Assembly (NCBI GenBank): GCA_021432635.1
Contig: MU270057.1
Location: 62,001-126,000 of the forward strand
Direction of reading: 5' to 3'
DNA: 64,000 nucleotides
From: Thozetella sp. PMI_491
Taxonomy: Eukaryota; Ascomycota; Sordariomycetes; Chaetosphaeriales; Chaetosphaeriaceae
The position numbers and the translations under genes were made by a program. The notes beneath the pieces are model-generated. The model saw only the letters and a program-made list of their open reading frames with translations, searched no databases and was not told the DNA's origin. Shown one piece after another: positions 22,222-31,400 of this stretch (the stretch's first letter is position 1; each line of letters begins with the position of its first letter).

Positions 22222-23998
22222 TTAGATCAACGCATTGCTTAGACGCACGTAGCACTGCTTTGGCTCACGCGCGAATCTCTGAATGGCCTCGTATCCGCTG
22301 AGCTCTTCCGGGGTCTTGAGCAGATTAAAATGCCAGATCATCATCGCAAATTCGATTTTTAAGCCCATCACGGCGAGCTTCCGACCGAAGCATCCACGCG
22401 GACCTAGGCCAAAGGCAAGCGTTGGGCCCGCTAGAGAGTCAAAACCCTCCTTGCCGGTATCAGGGTCGATGCTAAGCCAGCGTTCGGGGCGAAAGGCGCC
22501 AATGCCGTTATCGTCCCAGATTCCCGTCAGAGCTCTGCCGCTCTCCCGGCGCGCGCCTGGGCTCCGGCTAGCGTCGGTGACGCGGATGTTAGGCTCTAGG
22601 TAGCCAGCACCGTTGGCCATCAGGAATACGTCCGTCCCTTTGGGTATAGCGTGTCCCAATATCGTCGTATCCTGCAAGGCAACGCGCACCACGAATGCGA
22701 TGACGTTCGCTAGGCGGAGTACTTCTTCCACGACAGCGTCCAGATATGGGATGTTTACCTTACTGAGCTCTTGGTATGTTGGCGCGCGCTTCTCTTGTGC
22801 GGCTTGGGCGAGGGCCACACGAAGGTCGGCACGTAAGCGGTCCTGGACCATTTGATTGTCGGACAAGTACTTCACTCCCCATGCTACAGCAGTAGCTGAA
22901 GTATCATGGCCAGCCATCATAAAGCCGAAGAATTCATCGGCGATAGCCCGCTTTTGATAAGCCGGTAGTCGTCCCTCCTTAGCTGCCACGTCTTTCTCCC
23001 GTAGAAGAACGGAATGCATCGCACTTTGGGCATTTAGGTCGCCTTTCTCAATGCGCCGGACGGACTCATCCACCTTGTTGCGAATGTACTTGTCCTTGAT
23101 GGCCGTGGCTCTTTTCATGTAAGGCAACTGGCGGAGCACCCAAGATGTCAGGCGTGGCGCAGGTGATAGCTGCGTATCCGTCACCGAGTTTGCTAGGGTC
23201 AGGACGGCCTCGAATATCTCAGGAATCCTGCTGTCTGGGAACGGAACTGGCTTGTCGAGGTCATTAGGGACCTCTGGGGTCCAACGAGAGACTGCATCGA
23301 AGCGTTGCGAGGTGATGCTCTCCGCCTCGGGTAGTCCAAACGATGATGCGAATATCGAATCCATCGCTCCATACGTGATATCGTGGTGCGCCGAGAAGGG
23401 ACGCCCACGGGCGGCGTCACATTTGATCTGCCAAACTTTTATGAGGGTGCAAACGGACTGATACACTTCAGGTGCGCTGATTTTAGTGATAAACGAAGGG
23501 GTCATGAGCTGGTTGATCAAGTTCCGATTGTTCTTGAAGCGTGCGTCGCTGGACAGAAACTGGATGTGCTGCTCAGGTAGAATGCCGCCAATAAGCTCAC
23601 CAAACATACCACTCCGGTCGAACTCCTTGGCGCGTCGCAATAGTATATCCTGGCTCTCTTGGGGATCTGTTAGGATAACCCACGGGAGTGACCCGGGCTT
23701 GATGAAGATTTGCACAATTGGGCTTTGGTGCCTTGTCGTCATCGACGTCAGCCAGCACTGAGGTTGGGTACCCGGTCAGCAGGTTCGCGTTGTCCCTGTC
23801 AGTGAGATGACCTACGAAGATACGCTGCGTACGCATCACATAGCCCATCATTTCAGGTATATCTCCAAAAAATTTCGAGGCTGCATCCTGGTTGTATGGG
23901 ATACCCACAAGCGGCTTAGGCAGGATTGCACGGTACCCAAGGTAGAGTATGAAGACGGCACCGCCGGCAATCAGTGCAAGGTTAGTGGACGAAAACAT
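22222..23998 (-). CDS. Cytochrome P450 monooxygenase
   Basis: Exons 23816-23998 and 22222-23757; 1719 bases, 572 aa. The ATG at 23998 is used; a GTG lies further up. The 58-bp intron joins ...YVMRTQRIF to CWLTSMTTRHQSPIVQIF, a good P450 join. Residues 5-24 form the ER membrane anchor. Motifs: AGHDTSA in helix I, EEVLR (ExxR), FRPERW, and the heme loop FGLGPRGCFGRK with Cys517 as heme ligand. It needs NADPH-P450 reductase supplied elsewhere. No biosynthetic core gene is beside it, so detoxification or catabolic hydroxylation is as likely as secondary metabolism. CYP family not assigned. Confidence 0.92.
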
Positions 23999-24113
23999 GA
24001 CTTCCACCGTGCTGCATAACCCGGGCACAAAAGAAATGTAACAGAGCAGTAATAGATGACAGGGGGAGAGAGATGGAGTGAGGGGGAGGTGAGGAAGAAG
24101 AGTTTGCGATTGT

Positions 24114-24125
24114 CGGCATATGCCG
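24114..24125. promoter_or_regulatory. CGG-N6-CCG palindrome upstream of the P450
   Basis: CGGCATATGCCG is a perfect 12-bp palindrome, 116 bases upstream of the P450 ATG. Inverted CGG/CCG triplets with a fixed gap are the usual target form of Zn2Cys6 dimers. The same 12-mer at 58951-58962 lies in coding sequence, which warns that chance is possible. Confidence 0.35.
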
Positions 24126-25205
24126 CCCTAGGGCTTACTGTATTTTAATTTACGTGGAACTTGTTTCTGGCTTCTCTAGCGGCAGGCTTACTTCCTGGAG
24201 CGGGGAGTCCTTTCCTGAGCTGCTGTACGTACATACATTCGCGATTCCCGTACCTCGGTCGAAAAGCAGTGATCAGCCTTTTGGTGCTTACCATATAACC
24301 TAGCCAAATCGAATGAGACCCTCCTCTATGAGGTCAAGTGTGACAAACAATGCTGTTGGCTGCTGTGCTGCTTGTGTGCATGGCTAGAAGGCCAGCAAGT
24401 GGGGGCGAAATCTTCCCCTAAATGGGGCATCTACTTTTTCAGATGCATGCAATTGGCTCCCTCGGACGGCGAGGCATTGTTTTGAACTTTTTCATGATTG
24501 TATCGGTAGTAATGAATATATGGAGGAATTAGGGCCGGTATATCGTTCAAGGAGAAGAATTGCAAGAATACAATGCGCTTGACCTTACTGTTCTAAATAT
24601 GCACAGCTGCGTGGATGGTAATATATGGCCATAGGAACGAAAAGGATGCAAAACATATCTTATTTCAAGTTTTCTTTGCATTATGACCCTAGAAACAAGA
24701 TAATAACATTAAAATAAAGATGGTTTGGGTTACTCCCGGGTGGTTGTTTTATCCTTATGATAACAGCACGATCACGCCAGCATATAGTGACTGTTCTACT
24801 CAGTCGTACCGATCCTCTACTCGGACACAGATGCGCGGTTACTCTCGTAAGAACCCCATTTTGGAATCTTTCAACATATTCTCTGTTAGTTTGTACAAAT
24901 GGTTATCTGCTAAGGTAATGATCTCGCCCCGTATAGATCCTGGACCAGACGTCAATGGACCTCTACTATAAAGGCCGATGTCCCGAAGCTAACTTGGGCA
25001 CTAGTTCACTCGATTTAATTGTGTGTAAGACTGACGTCTTCTGTGCGAGCTAAATGTTCTTGCTTGTGCTGGCTGTTAGCCTAGCTTGTAAATACTTCAT
25101 TACATGATATTTGAAAGATTTGCAGATGTTTCAATTAATAAACTAGTTATGTTACCCCTAGTCCTTGTTTACAAGTAATTTCCTAGTAGTCCATTGAGAG
25201 TCATG

Positions 25206-25226
25206 CCCCCCCCCCCCCCCCCCCCC
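25206..25226. repeat. C21 homopolymer
   Basis: Uninterrupted run of 21 C in intergenic DNA, 180 bases downstream of the small secreted peptide gene. Length may be uncertain in assembly. Confidence 0.8.
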
Positions 25227-25408
25227 AGACTAGGCTTATCTACCTATCTCAAGCATCTTGATTTAGCATATCTTTTCACTAGTCAAGGCAGGCGACGCAT
25301 GGATATCAGATCTGAAGCAGTGAAAAATATGCACTCAATCCTCTTCTCTGGCCATTCAAGGTAATGAGCTTCTAAATATTTTTCGCAGTGTCTTCCTCGG
25401 CCACTCTA

Positions 25409-25705
25409 TTAGTGCGTGTTGCACCAGCACTCGCATGAGCTCCACCCCAAGGCGCAACCCTGGATTTCTGACGATACTGAACCGGAGCAGCAACCGTAGC
25501 TACTGGCCTGCTGCGAGCACGTGCCGAAGCAGCGCCCAGCCCAGTCAAACTTGCATGACCCGCCCCGCCAATGTTTCCCGGTTGTGCATCCGGAGTCCCT
25601 GACGACTGCTGAATCGGACCTTTCTGCAGGGTTGATCGGAGGCATCACCGCTGCCACGGCGACTGATGGTAAGAGAAAACTTAGGAGGTATTTTGTCTGC
25701 ATCAT
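25409..25705 (-). CDS. Small secreted 10-cysteine peptide
   Basis: Single exon, 98 aa, two adjacent ATG codons at 25705 and 25702. Residues 1-19 are a signal peptide (MMQTKYLLSFLLPSVAVAA). A short pro-like stretch (PPINPAERSDSAVVRD) precedes the cysteine core. The core has ten Cys, with CC and a closing CECWC: patterns GCTTGKHWRGGSC, GRCFGTC, YGCCSG, GCALGWSSCECWC. Even cysteine number, high Gly and small size point to a disulphide-knotted extracellular peptide such as an effector, a defensin-like antimicrobial or a surface protein. I do not recognise the family. It stands alone in AT-rich DNA. Confidence 0.7.
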   Translation of the reverse strand: MMQTKYLLSFLLPSVAVAAVMPPINPAERSDSAVVRDSGCTTGKHWRGGSCKFDWAGRCFGTCSQQASSYGCCSGSVSSEIQGCALGWSSCECWCNTH

Positions 25706-26559
25706 GAACAGCGATTAGGCGTAGTGGAGAAGCCCTGGGTTATACAGATAGATAGCTTTGGGGCTGAGACTGTGAATGCAAGCAGGTGTTGTACCGCGAG
25801 ATATTGCGATTTCGACTGACTAGGCAGCACGCTACTGCGAAGAATTTGCTAGGTAAATATTTTCAATGAAGAACAGAACGACATTTTTATAGTCCAAGTT
25901 GGACCTGTGCCAAGAGACTAGAAACCGGAGTTTCTTACGACCAAATGTGGTCCAATTTTATTCCGTCTTACAGTAAGTCGGTTCCTGAGAGCTTCCCGCA
26001 TAATATATTTATAGGCCGTAGGAGCACAAAGTCAAAATGTTACCCAACTGCAGCTCAGCCGATCCTTCTCCACAAAAAGTCAGGGTACGGCATAAAATAT
26101 AAACTAAGAATTACAGGTACAATGTTTACACACCTCCTCAATAAAGTATTTTCTTACTTTAACCTTCATTTCATGCCTTTCCAGCTTGACATAGACGAGG
26201 CCATGCGCAGCTTTGTGTCGTATATCAACAGTATCGACTGGCGGTATGCTGTGGACACCCAGTGCTTAGAAGGGTTGTCTACATGCCTTGGTGGAGGAAC
26301 TCACACTTACTAATCATCCACGTCTAGAGGGAAATATTCATAAAGCATGGTCTCTATTGGCGACTGTAGGTTATGGGGGTCTGAGGTTCTGTCTGTTGCT
26401 CCTGTGCGATTGCTTCCTTCTTCGAAATTTCCAGGGGTGACGGGGTGTGATGGGCCGAGCAAAGAAAGCTGCCATGAAGTGACTAAAGTTGTAGGGTTTA
26501 GGGGAGACTATAATGATACAAGCTCGTCCGAAGAGCCATTTTCGACATGTGTTAGCTCA
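25706..26559. other. Intergenic, no gene seen
   Basis: Left end is the promoter of the secreted peptide. A 122-codon frame at 25945-26313 (+) has no recognisable feature. Confidence 0.4.
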
Positions 26560-27321
26560 TTAAGTATATCCCAACTTCGATGGCAAAGAGAAGTAGAGTG
26601 AACTAGCCATATTTGCCATGAATGCAAACCGAAATGCCTCCGTAAAGCTAGCAGGTTTATTGAGGGCCAGAACGGCTACGACCTCGTGACCGTTGCTTGT
26701 AAATCCGAGCTCCTTATGTGCAATGCTAATTCCACCGGGATTCCATTCTGACCCTCAAGGGCGTACGAGCTTCCACCCCCATGACTTCCGCTTTCCCACG
26801 TCCTTGATCTCCGCGCCGGAGCTGGTCTGCCATTCGAACTCCTCGTTCTCCCAACTAGCACTGGAGTTCTCGCACGTAGGGACCGAGAATTTGTATGTAG
26901 GTTAGAGAAGCGTCCTACCATTCAGCTTCACTTCCGTATCGCCCCCTTGGCTATTAGGCGCTAGGATCCTGATAACATGCCGAGACCCCGTCCAGTTATC
27001 GCTTGCCGACGTCGTCAAGACTGGGTGCGTATGGTCCGGGCCATCTGAGAGGATGATTTGAGGTTTATTGCCCCAAAGTCCTCCACTGTGTGTTTCGATC
27101 GCGAAGAGCTTCTGTTGGGCGGATGGGCCTAGATGAAAGGTCCGACGAAACACGCCAAATTTACCGTAGCCATTCATCATTGGAGGGAACTTGGAGGTCG
27201 TTGGAACGATTCTTTCCCCGTCGACATCCGCATAGGGTGGTCGAGGCGGGAGTTCCTCGTCGTGTGAGTCATTGGTAATCCCGTCCACTTGCTGAGGTAG
27301 TAGTCCCTCTGCTTGAACCAT
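26560..27321 (-). pseudogene. Decayed conserved fungal protein (FEW...GWKLVR family), two in-frame stops
   Basis: One frame of 254 codons runs from the ATG at 27321 to TAA at 26560-26562, with internal stops at 26902-26904 (TAA) and 26755-26757 (TGA). Sequence across both stops still reads like one protein: FGVFRRTFHLG, then PTYKFSVP, FEWQTSSGAEIKDVG, SWGWKLVR, GHEVVAVLALNKPASFTEAFRFAF. I recall this pattern from uncharacterised fungal proteins with a lipid-scramblase/tubby-like beta fold, but the name is uncertain. Both stops are one C-to-T step from Gln and Arg codons, as expected from RIP-type decay. Alternatively one stop lies in an unseen intron, or one is a sequence error. No functional protein is likely. 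Confidence 0.55.
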
Positions 27322-28605
27322 TGCGGAGGTTAGAAGCTTTTGAGCTATGGCCGCCTTCTATGTTCATCTACCTTTGTCCTTTTACCTTTTTTTTCTTCAT
27401 CAAAAATGAAGATACAGAGATGTCTGGCCTGCTAGTGGCAGAAGCAGGATCAGGGGTGAGTGTAAATGGCATAGTGGAAGTAGATGGCATGATATATATG
27501 TATCTTCTAGAACTTCACAATACCGATGGTATACCCCGTGACTGGCCTGTCCTCACCTACTATTGAAGATCCTCCAAAAGCTGCGTCAAAGGAATGTTTA
27601 GTACCGAAGACAAAATATTCAGCGCTCCGCTCAGCCGCCTCTTGTCTCACTGACAGGGCCCCAGACCCCAATTTACAGAGTGATAGGGTGGACGGAATGG
27701 ATCTTGCATTTCGTCATGGACACTCGATTTGAGTCTTCAAACATTGGGATGGCCGGCGCTTCCTTTCCAAAATTGATCAGGAAGCCAGCGAGACTGCCCA
27801 AGGACAAATAAGCAGGACGCTAAGATGGGCTCACTGTGCGGCGGAACTGCGATCGGCGGAATTGAGGTCTGAAAAGCAATGTGATCTGTCTTGGTGATGT
27901 CTGCTCAGACTACGGGTAGTTGGCACGTCTTCTAGGTCTTTCATCACAATAAGAAACAGTTACAGGGATTGATTGAGATCTATCTCTTATTCTTGACTCA
28001 AAATTTCCTTCAGCTGAACAACCAGTTTCTTGACACCTGCTCTTCACTTGGTGCCTCAGCACTCGCGACCTGCACTACATGAATCAGCTCGGGCTCAGCG
28101 GCCGTTTCTTGTGCTATTTTTCAACACTTCGCCGCCGATTTTCGAACACTGCCAGCCGAGAGATCACCTTTTCATCTGATCCAACGCATTCTATGCTGGC
28201 AGGCGGCGTGTGGGAGGATGCTGAAGCCGAGAGCCTATAACCATAGGTGCCTTGCTATCGGGTGTGCGCCAATGAGTACCCACTTATCGGCGATGAGTCA
28301 GTCGCCGAGTACCTATGCTAGGACCTGGCCGGCGTGGTTGATGTTGAGAGTTACCGTTTACACCGTCATCATTCTCCTTTTCACTCGAGCTCCAATACAA
28401 TATTTTAGAGAGTCAATGGGTGGTTGTTTTGTAGGGCAGCCCCTCCCCTATTCCGTCGAGCAATGAAAACGTCCTTCTACTAAGCTGGCTTACAAATTAG
28501 CGCCAAAAGCGGGGGGCGTTGTGGCTCTTTTCGTCTTGTTGTGCATCCTCTAACGTACTCCTCTGGTGCTCGGATTACTCCTTTACCTTACACTGCCCCA
28601 GACCA
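27322..28605. other. 1.3 kb intergenic, no gene seen
   Basis: Short frames at 27321-27732 and 28218-28466 show no domains. The right end is the F-box gene promoter. Confidence 0.4.
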
Positions 28606-29442
28606 ATGATATCGGAAAACAGTTCGCTCGCCATGTGCCCTCCCAGGGACGCAGTCATGGCAACACCCGAGCTCCTAGAATGCGTCCTATTGAGGCTTGA
28701 CCTTCGAACCCTCCTTACCGCTGCACAGCGTGTGTGCCGCGCGTGGCATTCGTTGATCATGACTTCTCCGAGCCTGCAGAAGGCGCTCTTCTTCTCGCCT
28801 GTAGGACCCGCAGCTTGCGATGCCAGTGGCGACTATAAACAAGTTGCGTACCAACCCAATCCACTCCTCCAAACCACGTTCCCCTCTTGGTTTCCCAGGC
28901 AGAGCGACGGCGACGTGTCAGATGGGAAACCTCCGTGGATAAAGACAGAAAGCACTCTAAAGGTATTCCTACGGCCCGAGGCAAGCTGGCGCCGTATGCT
29001 GGTCCGCCAGCCTCCACCCTGTAAGCTCGGGACTGTCCAAGTCCACTCCGCCCAATGGTCGTTATATCAAACGGTTGGTGTAAAGACTGTGCGAGACGGG
29101 ATTCGAATGCGGCATCTCTTTGATAAGACCTTCAACAAGCGATGGCCGTCTATGCAGATTCTCTGGGACTCACGTGTGGGCGAAATCGACCAGTTATGCT
29201 ACATTCAGGGGCAGGAACCGAAGCAATGGGTCTCCCGGGCCAAGAGTGAATCTGATATCTTGTTGTTGCTACGATCAGATGGAGGTGGCTGTGTGAGCGA
29301 GAGTGAAGACGATGACGACGACGATGACAACATTATGCGCCACGAGGGATTCATTCTCGGATTTGTTGAAAAGTCTGCGACTGAGCTTCAGGAAGGCCTT
29401 GAAGATGAATGGGAGAGAGACTATGAAGGGATGGTGGACTAA
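28606..29442 (+). CDS. F-box protein
   Basis: Single exon, 278 aa from the ATG at 28606; the open frame reaches further up only through a TTG. The F-box is at about residues 18-60: ATPELLECVLLRLDLRTLLTAAQRVCRAWHSLI, with the usual hydrophobic spacing and RVCRAW. It would bind Skp1 in an SCF ubiquitin ligase. The middle region (about 60-230) matches no repeat I can see, but such fungal F-box proteins commonly have an unclassified substrate region. Near the C-terminus is an acidic run (SESEDDDDDDD). Substrate unknown. An internal ATG (residue 10 or 19) could be the true start. Confidence 0.75.
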   Translation: MISENSSLAMCPPRDAVMATPELLECVLLRLDLRTLLTAAQRVCRAWHSLIMTSPSLQKALFFSPVGPAACDASGDYKQVAYQPNPLLQTTFPSWFPRQSDGDVSDGKPPWIKTESTLKVFLRPEASWRRMLVRQPPPCKLGTVQVHSAQWSLYQTVGVKTVRDGIRMRHLFDKTFNKRWPSMQILWDSRVGEIDQLCYIQGQEPKQWVSRAKSESDILLLLRSDGGGCVSESEDDDDDDDNIMRHEGFILGFVEKSATELQEGLEDEWERDYEGMVD

Positions 29443-30240
29443 ATTTCGCGGATAACTAAGTTAGTCGGTCGAGCCTGGGTATGCTCGATGGACAGGTCCG
29501 GAACATTGAAGTAACTGAGATCAACTGCCTTCACGGGCCCGCTTGCTGAAGTTCTCGCAGTGCGTTACGTTGGTTGCGTGGCACATCCAGTCCTGAAGAG
29601 TCCCTTCCTAACTTTCCACGTCTGATCTAATCGACATGCAATACGTCAAGGAATATAGAACAATACAGAGATGTAGCTAAAGCGGCCAAAGTATACGGCA
29701 GATTGATCCATCGACTCTACGCCAGCTTGCATGTCTGTGCTGTGTTGGTGAATTGTGGAAGCCAGGATCGGGGCCATGGCGTCTGAGCTGACGTCACAGC
29801 CACACATTTGCTAAGTGGGTGTGATTGCCCCGTCATCCGTCACTCGGAGCTAGCTTTGTACGACAGCTTTCGCTATGCGGGGTTCAATGCGCTCCTCCGG
29901 GTGTGGGCCACGCCCAAGCACGTTACCAACCTATTTTAGATGACCACTGCGGAAAACACCCGATAGAAGACGGATCTCGGATATTGCACATTTTCTGGCG
30001 AGATTTTAACCACTCGGGGATACTTATTAAGAGTGATACAAGGTGCTTGAATGGTTGATAGTGGTAACTTCGCTACGAGCGTGCAACAAAATATCTACTC
30101 ACACAACCTCTGAGCGGGGTTAATTTTGCTCAACAACCGGCCATCAACACCCAGCACTCCTTCCTCCATACATCTGTCCAATCCTGGACCTCGAGACTGC
30201 ACAATAATCCACAAACAATTCAGGACCAAACGCCTTCAAG
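29443..30240. other. Intergenic, promoter of the alpha/beta hydrolase
   Basis: 0.8 kb. A frame at 29825-30058 shows no feature. The pyrimidine/CA-rich stretch just before 30241 suits a 5' leader. Confidence 0.45.
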
Positions 30241-31098
30241 ATGTTGACCTCGTCCGACCAATTGTTCGCCCTCCCTGACGGCCGCGCTATTTCGTATCAT
30301 CTCTCTGCCAGCCCCGTCGATGGACCCGTGGTCCTACTCAGCAACTCTCTCACCGGTCCTTTCAAGGCCTGGGATCGCGTAGTGCCCGTCCTCTCCGCCG
30401 CTAACTTCCGCGTGCTGCGCTACAACCAGCCTGGCCACGGTGCCTCCGGCGCCCCCGCTGACCTAGCATCAACCACCTTTGCCAGCATGGCCGACGATGT
30501 CTACGCCCTCCTCCTGCACTTAAACATCCCTAAGCTGCACGCTTGGGTCGGCGTTTCGATGGGTGCCTCGACCGGCATCTACTTTGCAGCCAAGTACCCA
30601 GGCGTTGTCAAGAAGCTCGTCCCCTGCGACACCATCTCATGCTCGCCGGTGAATCTCGGCAACGACAACCCCTTCGCTGCGCGCGTGCAGGGAATGCGTG
30701 CGGCAGGGAACATGACCGCCCTAATCCAAGGCACGATGGAGCGGTGGTTCGGCACCGCCTGGATCGAAGCGAACCCAGTGGAGGCGGCTCGCATGCGGTC
30801 CGTCATGTCGGAGACCACCATGGACGGCTTCGAGACTTGCTGCGCCGCTCTTGGGGATACAGGATACGATCTACGGCCCCGCGTCGAGGCAGCCGGGAGG
30901 GGATGCGAGGAGGCGTTGGTCGTAGTCGGAGAGAAGGACGCGGACTTGCCCGTCACCATGCAAGAGCTGCGCGCCGGTTTGGAGAAGGGGAATGGGAAGC
31001 CGGTCGAGCTGAAGGTGATCAAGAATGCTGGACATGTTTCTTTCATTGATGGATTCGATCAGTTTTGTGAGGTCGTCGTCCCATTTCTGCAGAAGTGA
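30241..31098 (+). CDS. Alpha/beta hydrolase, 3-oxoadipate enol-lactonase-like
   Basis: Single exon, 285 aa, ATG at 30241 in a good context. The fold is shown by PVVLLSNSLTG (oxyanion strand), RYNQPGHGAS, the nucleophile elbow GVSMG (Ser106), an acid at Asp233 or Asp235 (GEKDAD) and His265 in NAGHVSF. The overall pattern, starting FALPDGRAISYHL, is that of enol-lactonases and related small lactone or ester hydrolases. No signal peptide, so cytosolic. Its 3' end faces that of a Baeyer-Villiger monooxygenase 300 bases away. A BVMO makes esters and lactones from ketones, which this enzyme could open. Exact substrate unknown. Confidence 0.88.
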   Translation: MLTSSDQLFALPDGRAISYHLSASPVDGPVVLLSNSLTGPFKAWDRVVPVLSAANFRVLRYNQPGHGASGAPADLASTTFASMADDVYALLLHLNIPKLHAWVGVSMGASTGIYFAAKYPGVVKKLVPCDTISCSPVNLGNDNPFAARVQGMRAAGNMTALIQGTMERWFGTAWIEANPVEAARMRSVMSETTMDGFETCCAALGDTGYDLRPRVEAAGRGCEEALVVVGEKDADLPVTMQELRAGLEKGNGKPVELKVIKNAGHVSFIDGFDQFCEVVVPFLQK

Positions 31099-31400
31099 GG
31101 GACCATTCCGACTATACACTTCCCTAACGAGGAATTCAGCTAGACTAATCCATGGTCGACATTAAAAATTACCCAGTTGGTCCGAAATAGATCGTGTTGC
31201 ACGACATGCTTACCTCGCAGTCGTTTCTCACCGGCAGGTCTTCCGGGCAGGATCCAAAGTGTCCTCGGCTCGCTATTCCTGCAGGAAGCCTCACGCGGGA
31301 GGAAAGGCGCAGAAAATACTGGCCGTGGCTCTAGTAGCTAAGTGGACGCCGTGTTTCTAGTTGTTGATAAGATAAAAACTAGCGAAGTGAACTTCCTTAT
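31099..31400. other. Short spacer between convergent genes
   Basis: 302 bases shared by the 3' ends of the hydrolase (+) and BVMO (-). No gene or clear terminator motif seen. Confidence 0.5.

Larger units (their letters stand above)
23999..25408. other. P450 promoter and AT-rich intergenic DNA
   Basis: 1.4 kb. Next to the P450 there is a purine-rich tract (24061-24100) and a 12-bp palindrome (24114-24125). 24480-25200 is AT-rich. A C21 run is at 25206-25226. No gene recognised. Confidence 0.5.

Noticed and set aside
7409-24028. A secondary-metabolite cluster around the O-methyltransferase, desaturase and P450
   Set aside because: No core synthase is present, and the genes are spread over 16 kb with unrelated genes between.
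30543-31049. 168-codon frame on the plus strand
   Set aside because: Out-of-frame shadow of the alpha/beta hydrolase.
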